DNA of 64,000 nt. It comes from Candidatus Sumerlaeota bacterium. Lineage in GTDB: Bacteria; Sumerlaeota; Sumerlaeia; Sumerlaeales; Sumerlaeaceae. Below, in pieces: positions 25,147 through 34,502 of the stretch; within the stretch, counting starts at the first letter, position 1; each line of letters begins with the position of its first letter. The notes beneath the pieces are model-generated. The model was not told the DNA's origin. It saw only the letters and a program-made list of their open reading frames with translations, and made no database searches. The translations under genes were made by a program, and so were the position numbers. Location: NCBI GenBank assembly GCA_012513815.1, contig JAAZBM010000005.1, forward strand, positions 17,702 through 81,701, given 5' to 3'.

Positions 25147-26151
25147 ATGGTAAATTTACGTCATTATTCGTTTGGATTAATCTTGTTAGCGTTTTTCGGA
25201 ACGTCATTTTTGTTCGTCGGTTGTGATGGTTCTTCACCTTCTGTTTCCGGTGATACCGCCGCAAGCCCCGCAGGAAGCCCTGACGCAACCGCCAAACCTC
25301 GCATCGCGTTGGTCATGAAGTCGTTGGCGAATGAGTTTTTCCAGACAATGGAGTCCGGCGCAAAGCGTCATCAGGAAGAATCGAAGAGTTACGAGTTGTT
25401 GTCCAATGGAATTAAGGATGAGAAAGATGTTACCCGTCAGATTGACCTTGTCGAGCAGATGGCGGCACAGGGCGTTGACGCGATTGTCATTGCTCCGGCA
25501 GATTCCAAGGCTTTGATTCCGGTGCTCGAGAAAGTGCGGAAGCAGAATATCATTGTCGTCAATATTGACAACCGTCTCGATGAGGCAATCCTGAAAGAGA
25601 AGGGTTTGTGCATTCCTTTTGTTGGGCCGAACAACCGCACAGGCGCTGAAGCTGTCGGCAATTACGTGTTGGACAAATTGTCGTCAGGTTCCGAGGTCGT
25701 CATCGTTGAGGGCGTTCCGAATGCATATAACGGCGAGCAGCGCAAACTTGGTTTTGAGGATGCCATCAAGAATCGTGGGATGAATCTGGTTGCGTCGCAG
25801 ACGGCGAATTGGGAGATGAGCGAGGCGAATACGCTAGTCGGCTCGATGTTGGTTGCTCACCCGAATCTGAAGTGCGTCTTGGCCGCGAATGACAACATGG
25901 CGTTGGGCGCCGTCAGCGCGATTGCCGCAGCAGGCAAGTCCGCCGATGTTATTGTCGGCGGGTTCGATAATATTTCCGCGGCACAGAATCTGGTCAAGGA
26001 AGGCAAACTGGCCGCGACGGCAGATCAGTACGGCGACAAGCTGGCTGTGTTCGGCATTGAGTATGCGCAGAAACTTCTTGCGGACAAGAACGCCGCTCCC
26101 GCAGACCTCGAGACAACAGTTTCGTTGGTCACAGCGGATTCTCTGAAGTAG
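25147..26151 (+). CDS. sugar ABC transporter substrate-binding lipoprotein (RbsB-like)
   Basis: A 334-residue periplasmic-binding protein of the ribose/galactose/allose class. The lipoprotein signal peptide has lipobox 'LFVGC-DGS', followed by a Ser/Ala/Pro-rich linker to residue 50. Two type I lobes follow: 'PRIALVMKSLANEFFQTMESGA' opens lobe one; 'GVDAIVIAPADSKALIPVL' and 'IIVVNIDNRLD' are typical of RbsB; 'VLAANDNMALGAVSAIAAAG' and 'VGGFDN' are the lobe-two ligand and hinge segments. It heads the rbsB-rbsA-rbsC-like operon. The ligand is probably a pentose, hexose or sugar alcohol; autoinducer-2 is another possibility. No kinase or isomerase gene follows to fix the substrate. Confidence 0.92.
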   Translation: MVNLRHYSFGLILLAFFGTSFLFVGCDGSSPSVSGDTAASPAGSPDATAKPRIALVMKSLANEFFQTMESGAKRHQEESKSYELLSNGIKDEKDVTRQIDLVEQMAAQGVDAIVIAPADSKALIPVLEKVRKQNIIVVNIDNRLDEAILKEKGLCIPFVGPNNRTGAEAVGNYVLDKLSSGSEVVIVEGVPNAYNGEQRKLGFEDAIKNRGMNLVASQTANWEMSEANTLVGSMLVAHPNLKCVLAANDNMALGAVSAIAAAGKSADVIVGGFDNISAAQNLVKEGKLAATADQYGDKLAVFGIEYAQKLLADKNAAPADLETTVSLVTADSLK

Positions 26152-26173
26152 TTTCAGTCGTCGTTTTTCGGTT

Positions 26174-27745
26174 ATGATTTCTCGTTCGGATACACCGCTG
26201 CTCGAGTGCCGCGGGTTGCGCAAGCATTATCCCGGCGTCAAGGCGTTGGATGATGTATCGTTCTCCGTCTATGCAGGCAGCGTCCATGCCCTTGTTGGCG
26301 AGAACGGCGCGGGCAAGAGTACGCTGACTCGTTGCCTGTGCGGATTGGAACGTCCGGACGGCGGCTCGATGCTACGCGACGGCGCAGCGTATGCGCCCCT
26401 TTCACGTTCGGCGTCGGAGGCGCTTGGCGTTCGGATGGTTCTGCAAGAACTGAACATCCTTGACACATTGACCGTTGCGGAGAATTTGTTTTTCGACCGC
26501 TTGCCCGTCAAGTGCGGCCTGATTGACCGTGCCACTTTGCGTTCGATGTCAGTCCGTGCTCTGGAGCGTGTAGGCTTATCCGGTTTTGACCCCGATTTGC
26601 TATGCAGTCATCTGGGCGTTGGCCAAAAGCAGATGGTCGAGATTGCCGCAGGGTTGGCTCGTGAGTGTCGCGTGTTGGTTCTGGATGAGCCGACGGCTTC
26701 TCTGACACAATCGGAGACTGTGCGGCTGTTTGAGCAGATACGGCAATTGCGCGCCGATGGCATGGGCATCGTGTATATTTCGCATCGCATGGAAGAGATT
26801 TTGCAGATAGCGGATTATGTTTCCGTCATGCGTGATGGTCACATGATTGATACGCTCGAGGCGAACGGGTTGCAGCTTGATTCGATTATCCATTTGATGG
26901 TTGGGCGCGAGCTAAAGGGCGAGATGGAAGACTTGCGCGGCGCTCATGACTCGCGAGGTCGTGTTGCGTTACGCGTCGAAGGGTTGCGGCATCCGCCGAT
27001 GGTTCACGATGTGTCGTTCGATTTGCATTATGGCGAAATCGTAGGTCTTGCGGGGCTTGTGGGCGCAGGTCGCACCGAGTCTGTCCGCTGCCTGTTTGGC
27101 GCGGATCGTCCGACAGGCGGAAACATTTATCTTGGCGAGAGTACCGTTCCGATTCGCATCAAGTCCCCTCGTCAGGCCGTCTCGCACGGCATCGCGCTGA
27201 TACCCGAAGACCGAAAATCTCAGGGGCTGTTACTGCCTCTGGCGATATGTGCCAACATAACATTGGCGCATATGCGCTCCGTTGTTTCGGGATTGCCGGG
27301 ATGGATTTCCCCGAATCGCGAACGGCACGTCGCAACGGATTACGCGCAACGCTTGGGCGTCAAGTGCTCAGGTATCGAGCAGGCGGTTGGTCATCTGAGC
27401 GGCGGCAATCAACAGAAAACGATTATCGCGCGGTGGTTGTTGCGTGACTGCAACATCTTGATTTTCGACGAGCCAACACGCGGAATCGACATGGGCGCGC
27501 GAGTTGAAATTTACAAACTCATCCGACATCTGGCCACTGTCGATGGCAAGGCCGTTTTGATTGTGTCCTCTGACATGATGGAATTGTCGATGATTTGTGA
27601 TCGCATTGTCGTGCTGTCCGCGGGCTATAGCGTCGCGGAGTTCGCGCGCGGCGAGTGGACGAGCGAGAAGATTATGGAAGCGGCTTTGCTGAAACATCTT
27701 GGTGATAAGTCGAGTGTGGTTGAAGGGAATACTGTTAATGAGTAA
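26174..27745 (+). CDS. sugar ABC transporter ATP-binding protein (RbsA-like, tandem ATPase)
   Basis: A 523-residue protein with two nucleotide-binding domains in tandem, as in RbsA, MglA and XylG. Domain one: Walker A 'GENGAGKSTLTR', signature-like 'LGVGQKQMVEIA', Walker B 'VLVLDEPTASL' and 'VYISHRMEE'. Domain two: degenerate Walker A 'GLVGAGRTESV', intact signature 'LSGGNQQKTIIARWL', and 'ILIFDEPTRGIDMGARVEI'. The degenerate second site is normal for this family. It starts 22 bp after the binding-protein gene, and its stop overlaps the permease start by 8 nt. Confidence 0.94.
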   Translation: MISRSDTPLLECRGLRKHYPGVKALDDVSFSVYAGSVHALVGENGAGKSTLTRCLCGLERPDGGSMLRDGAAYAPLSRSASEALGVRMVLQELNILDTLTVAENLFFDRLPVKCGLIDRATLRSMSVRALERVGLSGFDPDLLCSHLGVGQKQMVEIAAGLARECRVLVLDEPTASLTQSETVRLFEQIRQLRADGMGIVYISHRMEEILQIADYVSVMRDGHMIDTLEANGLQLDSIIHLMVGRELKGEMEDLRGAHDSRGRVALRVEGLRHPPMVHDVSFDLHYGEIVGLAGLVGAGRTESVRCLFGADRPTGGNIYLGESTVPIRIKSPRQAVSHGIALIPEDRKSQGLLLPLAICANITLAHMRSVVSGLPGWISPNRERHVATDYAQRLGVKCSGIEQAVGHLSGGNQQKTIIARWLLRDCNILIFDEPTRGIDMGARVEIYKLIRHLATVDGKAVLIVSSDMMELSMICDRIVVLSAGYSVAEFARGEWTSEKIMEAALLKHLGDKSSVVEGNTVNE

Positions 27746-28709
27746 GTTGAGTTTACCGGTGAGTGTCGGCGCCAGAGGTTCCGTGTTGAAAGACTACGCA
27801 GGCCTGTTGGTCGCGCTGTTGTTGATTGTTGTCGTTTTCGCGATGATTGCGCCTTCGTTCCTGAGCACAGCGACATTCGTGACCGTCGCCAATCAGGTGC
27901 CGACAGCGATACTGATTGCAATCGCGATGACCTTCGTTTTGATAACGGGCGAGATTGACCTTTCCGTTGGTAGCGTCTTGGGTTTGTGCGGCGCGGTGCT
28001 CGGAGTGTCGATGACAAAACTCGGACTCGGGCTGATTCCGGCAGCCATTCTTAGCATTCTGACCGGCGCCGTTTGCGGTTTGATAACAGGCTTCATCGTC
28101 GTTCGCTGGAAGTTGCCCTCATTCATCGTCACGCTTGGCATGCTCGAGGCCGCCCGTGGGTCAGCGTATCTCGTGACCAATTCGCGCACGGTCTATATTG
28201 GCGAGCCAATCGTTTGCGTGTCCAATGCGTCGGTGTTTGGTGTATCCGCTGTATTCATTTTTGCGCTGCTCTTAGTCTTCATCGCGCAGATTGTTTTGAC
28301 GCGAACGGTGTTCGGCCGCCGCTTGATTGCCGTTGGCACAAACGAGGAAGCCGTTCGGTTGTCAGGTATTGACCCGCGCCCCTTGAAGCTCGCCGTTTTC
28401 GTAATCAGCGGCGCGCTTGTTGGTCTGGCGTCGATTGTTCTGTGCTCACGCTTGGGCGCCGCCGATCCAAACGCCGGCAATGGTTTCGAGTTGACCGCGA
28501 TTGCCGCTGCCGTCATTGGCGGAACGAGTTTGTCCGGTGGTCGGGGCAATTTGATTAGCAGCTTCTTTGGCGTTCTGATTATCAGTGTCCTGAGTGCCGG
28601 TCTGGCACAGGCAAACGCCAGCGAACCAACGAAGCGCCTGATTACCGGCATCGTGATTGTTCTGGCGGTTATCGTCGACCAGATTCGTCGGTCTCGCAAA
28701 GACCGTTAG
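27738..28709 (+). CDS. sugar ABC transporter permease (RbsC-like)
   Basis: A 323-residue inner-membrane permease of the BPD_transp_2 family with 8-10 hydrophobic helices. Family-typical segments are 'ITGEIDLSVGSVLGLCGAV', 'PSFIVTLGMLEAARGSAYLV', 'FGRRLIAVGTNEEAVRLSGI' and 'AAAVIGGTSLSGGRGNLI'. I start at the ATG at 27738 (MSKLS), which overlaps the ATPase stop (ATGAGTAA) and has GAAGGGA upstream; a longer reading from 27699 would run deep into the ATPase gene. It is the last gene of the operon, and two copies probably form the channel. Confidence 0.93.
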   Translation: MSKLSLPVSVGARGSVLKDYAGLLVALLLIVVVFAMIAPSFLSTATFVTVANQVPTAILIAIAMTFVLITGEIDLSVGSVLGLCGAVLGVSMTKLGLGLIPAAILSILTGAVCGLITGFIVVRWKLPSFIVTLGMLEAARGSAYLVTNSRTVYIGEPIVCVSNASVFGVSAVFIFALLLVFIAQIVLTRTVFGRRLIAVGTNEEAVRLSGIDPRPLKLAVFVISGALVGLASIVLCSRLGAADPNAGNGFELTAIAAAVIGGTSLSGGRGNLISSFFGVLIISVLSAGLAQANASEPTKRLITGIVIVLAVIVDQIRRSRKDR

Positions 28710-28845
28710 TTCCTCGATTTCGCGCGGCAACACAAGCGAGTTTGCCCAGAGCCGTTCGTGACCTATTGACCCGCCCGGAAATTTATCCATTCATATTCTT
28801 TGTATTTGTATTCAGTTTAGATAAGACTTTGGAGATTATTAGTTC

Positions 28846-29706
28846 ATGCTTACGCTTTGGCATTCAATCGTTTTGGGAACAGTTCAGGGACTTGGCGAAT
28901 TTTTGCCCATCAGTTCGAGTGCTCACCTGCGGATTGTTCCGTGGCTGTTTGGCTGGCAAACCATGGAATCCTATCCCCCGGAATTCGCGCAAGCGTTTGA
29001 TGTTTCGCTTCATGCGGGCACACTGATTGCGGTCTTGATTTACTTCTTCTGGGACTGGCTGATGCTGTTCGCCACTTACATTGGCGATTGCCGCCAGAAG
29101 CGTTGGCTCGGCACCCGTCGCGGGTCGCTGTTGCCAAAGTTGGTTATCGCGACGATTCCGGCCGCGATTTTGGGCAAGCTCTTCGAAGAACCAATTGAAA
29201 ATCTCTTCTACGAACGCACCGATTTCATGTGGATACTGGGCGTGAACCTTGCCGTATTTGGTGTTCTGCTGTGGTGGAGCGAGCGCGTGGGCAAGAAATC
29301 AAAAGAGATGGCCGACTTGAGTTGGACGATGGCGCTTGTCATTGGGTTGGCGCAGGCCGCGGCACTTGTGCCGGGAGTCTCACGCAGCGGCATCACCATC
29401 GTTGCCGCGCTGCTGATTGGCCTGACACGGGCAGATGCGGCACGGTTTTCCTTCCTGCTTGGGACACCGATTATCGCCGGAGCGACAATGCTCAAGATAA
29501 CGACCTTACTCAACGCTGGACCGGACGCGCGAATGCCGGTGATTGTTGGTATCATCACGAGCGCCATTGTGGGTCTGCTTGCGATACACTTCCTCATCAA
29601 ATGGGTTACCTCCTATGGTTATGGCCTCTTCGCGTGGTACCGCTTTGGGTTGGCGGCTCTCGTGATAGGCGTTTATCTGCATCGGACGGGGATTCTGACA
29701 CTATAA
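28846..29706 (+). CDS. uppP: undecaprenyl-diphosphatase (UppP/BacA)
   Basis: A 286-residue polytopic enzyme that dephosphorylates undecaprenyl diphosphate to recycle the lipid carrier for peptidoglycan and O-antigen; overproduction gives bacitracin resistance. The catalytic regions are present: 'QGLGEFLPISSSAHL' at the N-terminus (Glu and Ser essential) and 'PGVSRSGITIVAALLIGL' at about residue 175. There are about eight hydrophobic helices, and the length is normal. GGAG lies 11 nt before the ATG. It is 28 bp upstream of a large membrane protein gene on the same strand. Confidence 0.95.
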   Translation: MLTLWHSIVLGTVQGLGEFLPISSSAHLRIVPWLFGWQTMESYPPEFAQAFDVSLHAGTLIAVLIYFFWDWLMLFATYIGDCRQKRWLGTRRGSLLPKLVIATIPAAILGKLFEEPIENLFYERTDFMWILGVNLAVFGVLLWWSERVGKKSKEMADLSWTMALVIGLAQAAALVPGVSRSGITIVAALLIGLTRADAARFSFLLGTPIIAGATMLKITTLLNAGPDARMPVIVGIITSAIVGLLAIHFLIKWVTSYGYGLFAWYRFGLAALVIGVYLHRTGILTL

Positions 29707-29734
29707 GGATTGATAATTGCATACAGGATGTGAG

Positions 29735-31735
29735 ATGACAGAGATTGGCCGTTACAGTCGGCATCACGACGTAAGGTCGTTACTGCCATTCGGGATATTC
29801 CTACTGCTCATGGTGGGGGCGGCACTACCGGCATGCTCACTTCGTATGCATTTGTTTACGGTTTTGAGCGGAACAGTGCCACTGCTTTTTATGCGCCGCC
29901 GTTGGGGCTTGGTCACATTGCTGCTGTTATCCGTTCCGGTGAGCCTACTCATGTGGTCCGGCATTACGCTTGTGTTGGGAACCATCTCGATTCGCTACTA
30001 CGCGCTCAGCCCATGGATTGTCGCCCTCCTTAGCGGACTCGTCATCTACCGGCAACAGGTTGCCAAACACTGTCCGCCTGCGCAGATTCGCGTGAAACCA
30101 AACCCGGGCGAATGGTGCGCCATCGGGTTCGCAATCCTTGGACTCTTTTTTATGGGTGTGATGTGGTTACAGAATGGTCTTTGGCCAGCACCGAATGGAA
30201 ATATGAATTGGATATATTGCCAAGTCTGGACAGGTATGGACTGCCTCTATCTTTGTGCTTTGGCCGAACAGGTTTTGATGCGTGGTGGTTGGCCGGTCGA
30301 AAATCCTTTCATGGCAGGCGTTGGCAATTACTATCCATCGCTGTGTCATTGCGGACTTGCCGGACTGACCTATTTGCGAGGCAATTGCGTTTATGTCGGC
30401 GCGATGTCGTGGATGGTTACGCATGGGGCGTGTTCGGCCGGATTACTGGGACTTGTCTGTTGCAGGTTTGCAGGCAGTATGCGCAAGTGGCATGGGGTTT
30501 TCTTTGGCGCGATAGCGGCACTGTTTTTTGTTATTCAACGCGGTGACCTCCTGTTTTTTCCACAAACGAGTTTCTTAGTGACACCGGTACTGTTACTGCT
30601 TGCGTGGTTACTGTTTGATCTCAAAGGCCATCAGAAGGCAATGCGCGCAACCGCGATTGCTATTGTTATCGCTTACTTGCTTATTATCAGTCATACTGTT
30701 TCATCCGTCGTTGCAGGTGTATTGCTGACAGTCGTCATGTTGTCCATGTTGGCACGGCCTTCAACGCGCCGAGCGGGATTCGCCGTCATGATTGCGTTGG
30801 TGGGAATCGGCATTCTGTTTTTAGCGATGAATCATTTTCCCTACGCCGGAGTGCCCGGTTACTATGAGCGTGAATGGTTATCTTGGCAACAGAATTTCCG
30901 GGTTCTGACTCTTCCCGTTCTGATTGTCCTATCCATTGGCATTGTTGGCGTTTGCTTTTTGCGAGGTAGCGGTTTGTTCCGCGGTGGCATCATACTGTTT
31001 GCCCTTGCGACGGCTGGATTGCTCTATCAACTGCAAGGAGTTTTCGCGCCTGACGGATGGAATCGATGGTTCCGAATGTTCAACAGCGTGCGGTTTTGGC
31101 AGCTTGGACTGCTATTCACAATTCCATTCTTTGCGCACATAAAATCTCGCATTGTTGCGCTCGCGGTACCTTCATTACTCATACTGGCGACTTTCATATT
31201 CCCCAATTCCACAATGTCACTTAGCCTTGCCCCATTCTCTCAACCATCTTTCAAGTTCGTGAATGCGAAAAGCGAAGGAATTCTGAAATATCTTCGCGAG
31301 AAGACAGAGCCAACAGATGTCATTTCGTCAAATTACCCTCACTTTTTTTCGGCATTTACAGGTCGGTGTGAGCTGATGGCAGATGAGGAGAATTGTTGGG
31401 GAATGGACACGCTACCGCCCGAGAAGTTTTGGTCAATGCGCGAGGAATACTTGCGTCTTTGGACTTCCGATTCATGGACGACAGTCACACCATCAATGCG
31501 TGCGGAAATCGCACAAACAGCTCGTGTTCGCTGGCTCGTGTACGTGACCACACCTGATGATAACGAAGGAACGGTCGCCTTATCTAAAATGCTTGGCCGT
31601 TACCCGAAGGACTTTGTGACACCGTTCTTGTTCTCGCATCCGTTGGCATTATTCCGCGCCAACTGGGGCATGACCGAGACCACAACGACAACGACCGCGA
31701 CAACCGAAGCAAAGGATGAGAACATTGCGAATTAG
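29735..31735 (+). CDS. polytopic membrane protein, unknown (glycosyltransferase-like architecture)
   Basis: About 666 residues with 11-13 predicted membrane helices over the first 500 residues and a soluble C-terminal domain of about 160 residues ('ILKYLREKTEPTDVISSNYPHFFSAFTGRC'). I start at 29735 (MTEIGRY), which has AGGATGTGAG upstream; an ATG at 29717 is also in frame. The layout (many helices, then a periplasmic tail with 'PTDVISSN...' and 'VRWLVYVTTP') resembles GT-C-type glycosyltransferases and uncharacterised membrane proteins of surface-polysaccharide loci. I see no DxD-type loop that I would trust. The Thr-rich tail overlaps the start of queA by 20 nt. Its position after uppP fits cell-envelope work. 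Confidence 0.6.
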   Translation: MTEIGRYSRHHDVRSLLPFGIFLLLMVGAALPACSLRMHLFTVLSGTVPLLFMRRRWGLVTLLLLSVPVSLLMWSGITLVLGTISIRYYALSPWIVALLSGLVIYRQQVAKHCPPAQIRVKPNPGEWCAIGFAILGLFFMGVMWLQNGLWPAPNGNMNWIYCQVWTGMDCLYLCALAEQVLMRGGWPVENPFMAGVGNYYPSLCHCGLAGLTYLRGNCVYVGAMSWMVTHGACSAGLLGLVCCRFAGSMRKWHGVFFGAIAALFFVIQRGDLLFFPQTSFLVTPVLLLLAWLLFDLKGHQKAMRATAIAIVIAYLLIISHTVSSVVAGVLLTVVMLSMLARPSTRRAGFAVMIALVGIGILFLAMNHFPYAGVPGYYEREWLSWQQNFRVLTLPVLIVLSIGIVGVCFLRGSGLFRGGIILFALATAGLLYQLQGVFAPDGWNRWFRMFNSVRFWQLGLLFTIPFFAHIKSRIVALAVPSLLILATFIFPNSTMSLSLAPFSQPSFKFVNAKSEGILKYLREKTEPTDVISSNYPHFFSAFTGRCELMADEENCWGMDTLPPEKFWSMREEYLRLWTSDSWTTVTPSMRAEIAQTARVRWLVYVTTPDDNEGTVALSKMLGRYPKDFVTPFLFSHPLALFRANWGMTETTTTTTATTEAKDENIAN

Positions 31736-32795
31736 TGAATTTGAATATGAACTTCCGCCTGAGCTGATTGCCGACAAGCCCGCCGATCGCCGCGAGTTGT
31801 CGCGATTGCTGGTGCTCGACAAAAACAGCGGCGAGCGTTCACATTCGCATTTCTGCGAAATTGGGCATTGGCTGCGTCCCGGCGATTTACTGGTGATGAA
31901 CAATAGCCGTGTCATGCGGGCGCGCCTGTATGGCACACGCGTGCCGAGCGGCGGCAAGGTAGAGGCCTTGTTGCTCGAACCATCAGCCGATGCTTGCTCC
32001 GTGGGTTGTTGCCGTTGGGTCGCGATGTGTCGACCGGCAAAGAGACTGGTCCTCGGCGAGCGAGTTCGGTTTGGGGATGGCGCCATCGAAGGCGTGGTGC
32101 GCGGAGTTCTTGATGAGGGCGAACGCGTGTTCGAGTTTCCTGTGCCGGATATTTTGCCGATACTCGACGAGATTGGCGAGTTGCCGTTGCCGCCGTATAT
32201 TGTTCGCCGTCGGCGTGAGTTGGGTTTGCCCATCATTCAGGCCGCCGATGATGACCGTTATCAGACCGTTTACGCCAGACCGCAAGGCAGCGTCGCCGCC
32301 CCGACTGCGGGTCTGCACTTCACCAGTCAGTTGCTTGACCAGCTACGGGCGACTGGCATCGAGACAGCCGAGGTGACTCTCCATGTTGGCGCGGGGACGT
32401 TCAAGCCTGTCGAGGTCGAGGATATCGCCGAGCACAAGATGCATACGGAACACTACACGATTTCAGACGACGCGGCCAATCGCATCAATCAGGCTCGCCG
32501 TGAGGGTCGCCGCGTTGTGGCCGTTGGAACAACGACGACGCGATGCATCGAGGCGAGCGCGCAGGCCACAGGCTGCGTCGTGCCCGGTTTGGCGGCAACG
32601 TGCATCATGATTGCGCCCGGCTACAAGTGGCGCGTGACGGATGCGCTCATCACAAACTTTCATTTGCCCCGCAGCACTCTGCTGTTGTTAGTCAGCGCCC
32701 TTGCGTCGCGCGAGGCAATTCTGGATGCATACGCGGAGGCCGTGCGGATGCGCTACAGATTCTTCAGTTATGGCGACGCGATGTTCATTCATTAA
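31716..32795 (+). CDS. queA: S-adenosylmethionine:tRNA ribosyltransferase-isomerase
   Basis: A 359-residue enzyme that transfers and isomerises the ribosyl moiety of S-adenosylmethionine to preQ1-modified tRNA, giving epoxyqueuosine. All family blocks are visible: 'FEYELPPELIADKPADRR', 'LVMNNSRVMRARLYG', 'RYQTVYARPQGSVAAPTAGLHFT', 'TLHVGAGTFKPVEVED', 'VGTTTTRCIEA', 'TNFHLPRSTLLLLVSAL' and C-terminal 'RYRFFSYGDAMFI'. Length is normal. It starts inside the 3' end of the membrane-protein gene, so it is probably cotranscribed. With queD at 15.1 kb it implies a complete queuosine pathway in this organism. Confidence 0.97.
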   Translation: MRTLRISEFEYELPPELIADKPADRRELSRLLVLDKNSGERSHSHFCEIGHWLRPGDLLVMNNSRVMRARLYGTRVPSGGKVEALLLEPSADACSVGCCRWVAMCRPAKRLVLGERVRFGDGAIEGVVRGVLDEGERVFEFPVPDILPILDEIGELPLPPYIVRRRRELGLPIIQAADDDRYQTVYARPQGSVAAPTAGLHFTSQLLDQLRATGIETAEVTLHVGAGTFKPVEVEDIAEHKMHTEHYTISDDAANRINQARREGRRVVAVGTTTTRCIEASAQATGCVVPGLAATCIMIAPGYKWRVTDALITNFHLPRSTLLLLVSALASREAILDAYAEAVRMRYRFFSYGDAMFIH

Positions 32796-32819
32796 CCCCA
32801 TAGAAAGCGAGACCTTTTC

Positions 32820-33794
32820 ATGATTCGATTCTTTTTACTATCGTCTATCATTCTTATCCTTGGCATTTGCGGCGCGGCCGAGCCAACAACCTCGACGGCA
32901 TCGCTTGAGATTGGCGCCCCCGTCGCGAACCGCGACAAAGGTGTGCGGAGCTTGACGCTCAATCTTCGGATGGTTGACGCCGAGAACGGCACGACTGTCG
33001 CGCCGACCTCGTTGTCATTGCTGCGAAATATATCGAACATCGAGGCGTCCAAAATCGATGAAATCTCGTGGCCACAACCCGTCAAGCCGCCATACCAATT
33101 CTACTCGATTCTCTCCGTTCCACGTAACGGCGCGACGCCGGAGTTTTTCTCAATGGGCGAGTTGCCCATTCCTGTGGCAGACGACGGAACGAGCGGCGCG
33201 GCTCTCACTTTGCGTTTGCGCGAGACCACCCTACATCCGCAATCAAATCTGTTTTGGATCAAGGTCGCGGCGCCGGGCTACTATCCTGTCCTGTGCAATG
33301 CCGGCATTCTGGCTCGCTATCGTGATTCGGGTATTCGGGATTTTGTCTTTGATCGTATTGTTCCGCTCCCCAAGCCTCGGTTGCGCATCGACGCCGCCAC
33401 AAGCACGCAGACGGTGGAGTTGGCCTCCGGCGTCACCGCCACGATTCCCCCAATCACACAAGACATGTGGCTTGATGTTTTGCCCTCAGGCTGTAAATCT
33501 TTCCCACTCGAGAGCATGAGCGAACCCTACTATTGCTTAGCGCTGGCGGTGCATTCGCCCGACCTGAAGTTGTCCGCGCCGATAGAGCTACGTGTTCACG
33601 CCCGCGACGCCTTCCCGGCGATGCGCCGTGCGATGGGGATGCGTTTTGGCCGCGTCAATCCGGAAACATGGCGTTTCGCGTTTGACCGTCCGGTCGACCC
33701 CGAGATTGAGGACGCGGGCAAAGCTCGCCTCAACCGGAGTTGGAATTATCGCTGTTCAATTTCATCAATCGGATTCTATTATTTATATCGATAA
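32820..33794 (+). CDS. secreted hypothetical protein
   Basis: A 324-residue protein with a Sec signal peptide ('FFLLSSIILILGICGA-A'). The mature region is beta-rich with no motif I recognise ('SLTLNLRMVDAENGTTVAP', 'GYYPVLCNAGILARY'). The last 20 residues (after 'AKARLNR') change character to Ser/Tyr-rich, and the +1 frame there also reads like a plausible beta-strand end, so a late frameshift or recent change of terminus is possible. It lies 24 bp after queA on the same strand. No function assigned. Confidence 0.65.
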   Translation: MIRFFLLSSIILILGICGAAEPTTSTASLEIGAPVANRDKGVRSLTLNLRMVDAENGTTVAPTSLSLLRNISNIEASKIDEISWPQPVKPPYQFYSILSVPRNGATPEFFSMGELPIPVADDGTSGAALTLRLRETTLHPQSNLFWIKVAAPGYYPVLCNAGILARYRDSGIRDFVFDRIVPLPKPRLRIDAATSTQTVELASGVTATIPPITQDMWLDVLPSGCKSFPLESMSEPYYCLALAVHSPDLKLSAPIELRVHARDAFPAMRRAMGMRFGRVNPETWRFAFDRPVDPEIEDAGKARLNRSWNYRCSISSIGFYYLYR

Positions 33795-33851
33795 ACAAAT
33801 AATTGAATATTTTGTATATAGAAATAATACTGAAGGTTGGGGGCGACTCAT

Positions 33852-34499
33852 ATGAATGACACAAAAGAAGCAGTGCCGGAATTGACAGCAGAGGAGCGCT
33901 CAAAGCGAGTTAGTGCGCGGCGCGTAGACAAAATCGTAGCCACGATTGGTATGTGCATTTCCGCGCTGATTTGTCTTTACGCGTTTTGGCATATCGTTGC
34001 CAATTTTCCGACGGAGGGATACAACCCTGATACTCTCTACGAGAATATATGCGCTTTTGCGATAGGTGTTTTTGTCGCGTTCATCACGTTACTTTTCGTC
34101 ATCATTCGCAATGTTATGCGCAGCAAAAACAAGTGGCTAGCGTTGTTCCTTCCCGCGGAAGTGTTTGACCCTCCCCCCACGGACTGCGAGATTTCGCCGA
34201 AGTCCCGCACGATTACGATTCTACTTCTCCTCTTGTCCGGACAGGTCGGTTTCTTTCTGCATTTGTTTTATGTAAAACGCGTCACCGAAGGCTTGTTGTT
34301 CTGCATGTTCACCGTGCTTGCATTATGGGGAGCGTTATACTTTTTCGTTGCCTTGTTGGCCGACAAATGGATGCCCACACTCTTGTCGTTGGTATTCGCT
34401 TACTCCATTTTCTTTGTCTGCCGCTTTTTCTACGATTTGTATTCAATCGCAGTGGGCACCTTCAAGGACAGCAGTGGCAAACCGGTTCTCCGTTGGTAG
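33852..34499 (+). CDS. TM2-like multi-pass membrane protein
   Basis: A 215-residue protein with four to five hydrophobic helices. I start at the ATG at 33852 (MNDTKEA); the in-frame ATG at 33837 is less likely because 'TTGGGGGCG' sits at a good distance for the later one. The middle segment 'GQVGFFLHLFYVKRVTEGL' resembles the TM2-domain signature (G-x-G-x-H-x-F-Y-x-G/K), followed by two helices. The N-terminal part has two extra helices. Function unknown; TM2 proteins are small membrane proteins of unclear role. It is convergent with the dus gene, 3 bp apart. Confidence 0.6.
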   Translation: MNDTKEAVPELTAEERSKRVSARRVDKIVATIGMCISALICLYAFWHIVANFPTEGYNPDTLYENICAFAIGVFVAFITLLFVIIRNVMRSKNKWLALFLPAEVFDPPPTDCEISPKSRTITILLLLLSGQVGFFLHLFYVKRVTEGLLFCMFTVLALWGALYFFVALLADKWMPTLLSLVFAYSIFFVCRFFYDLYSIAVGTFKDSSGKPVLRW

Positions 34500-34502
34500 A
34501 GC

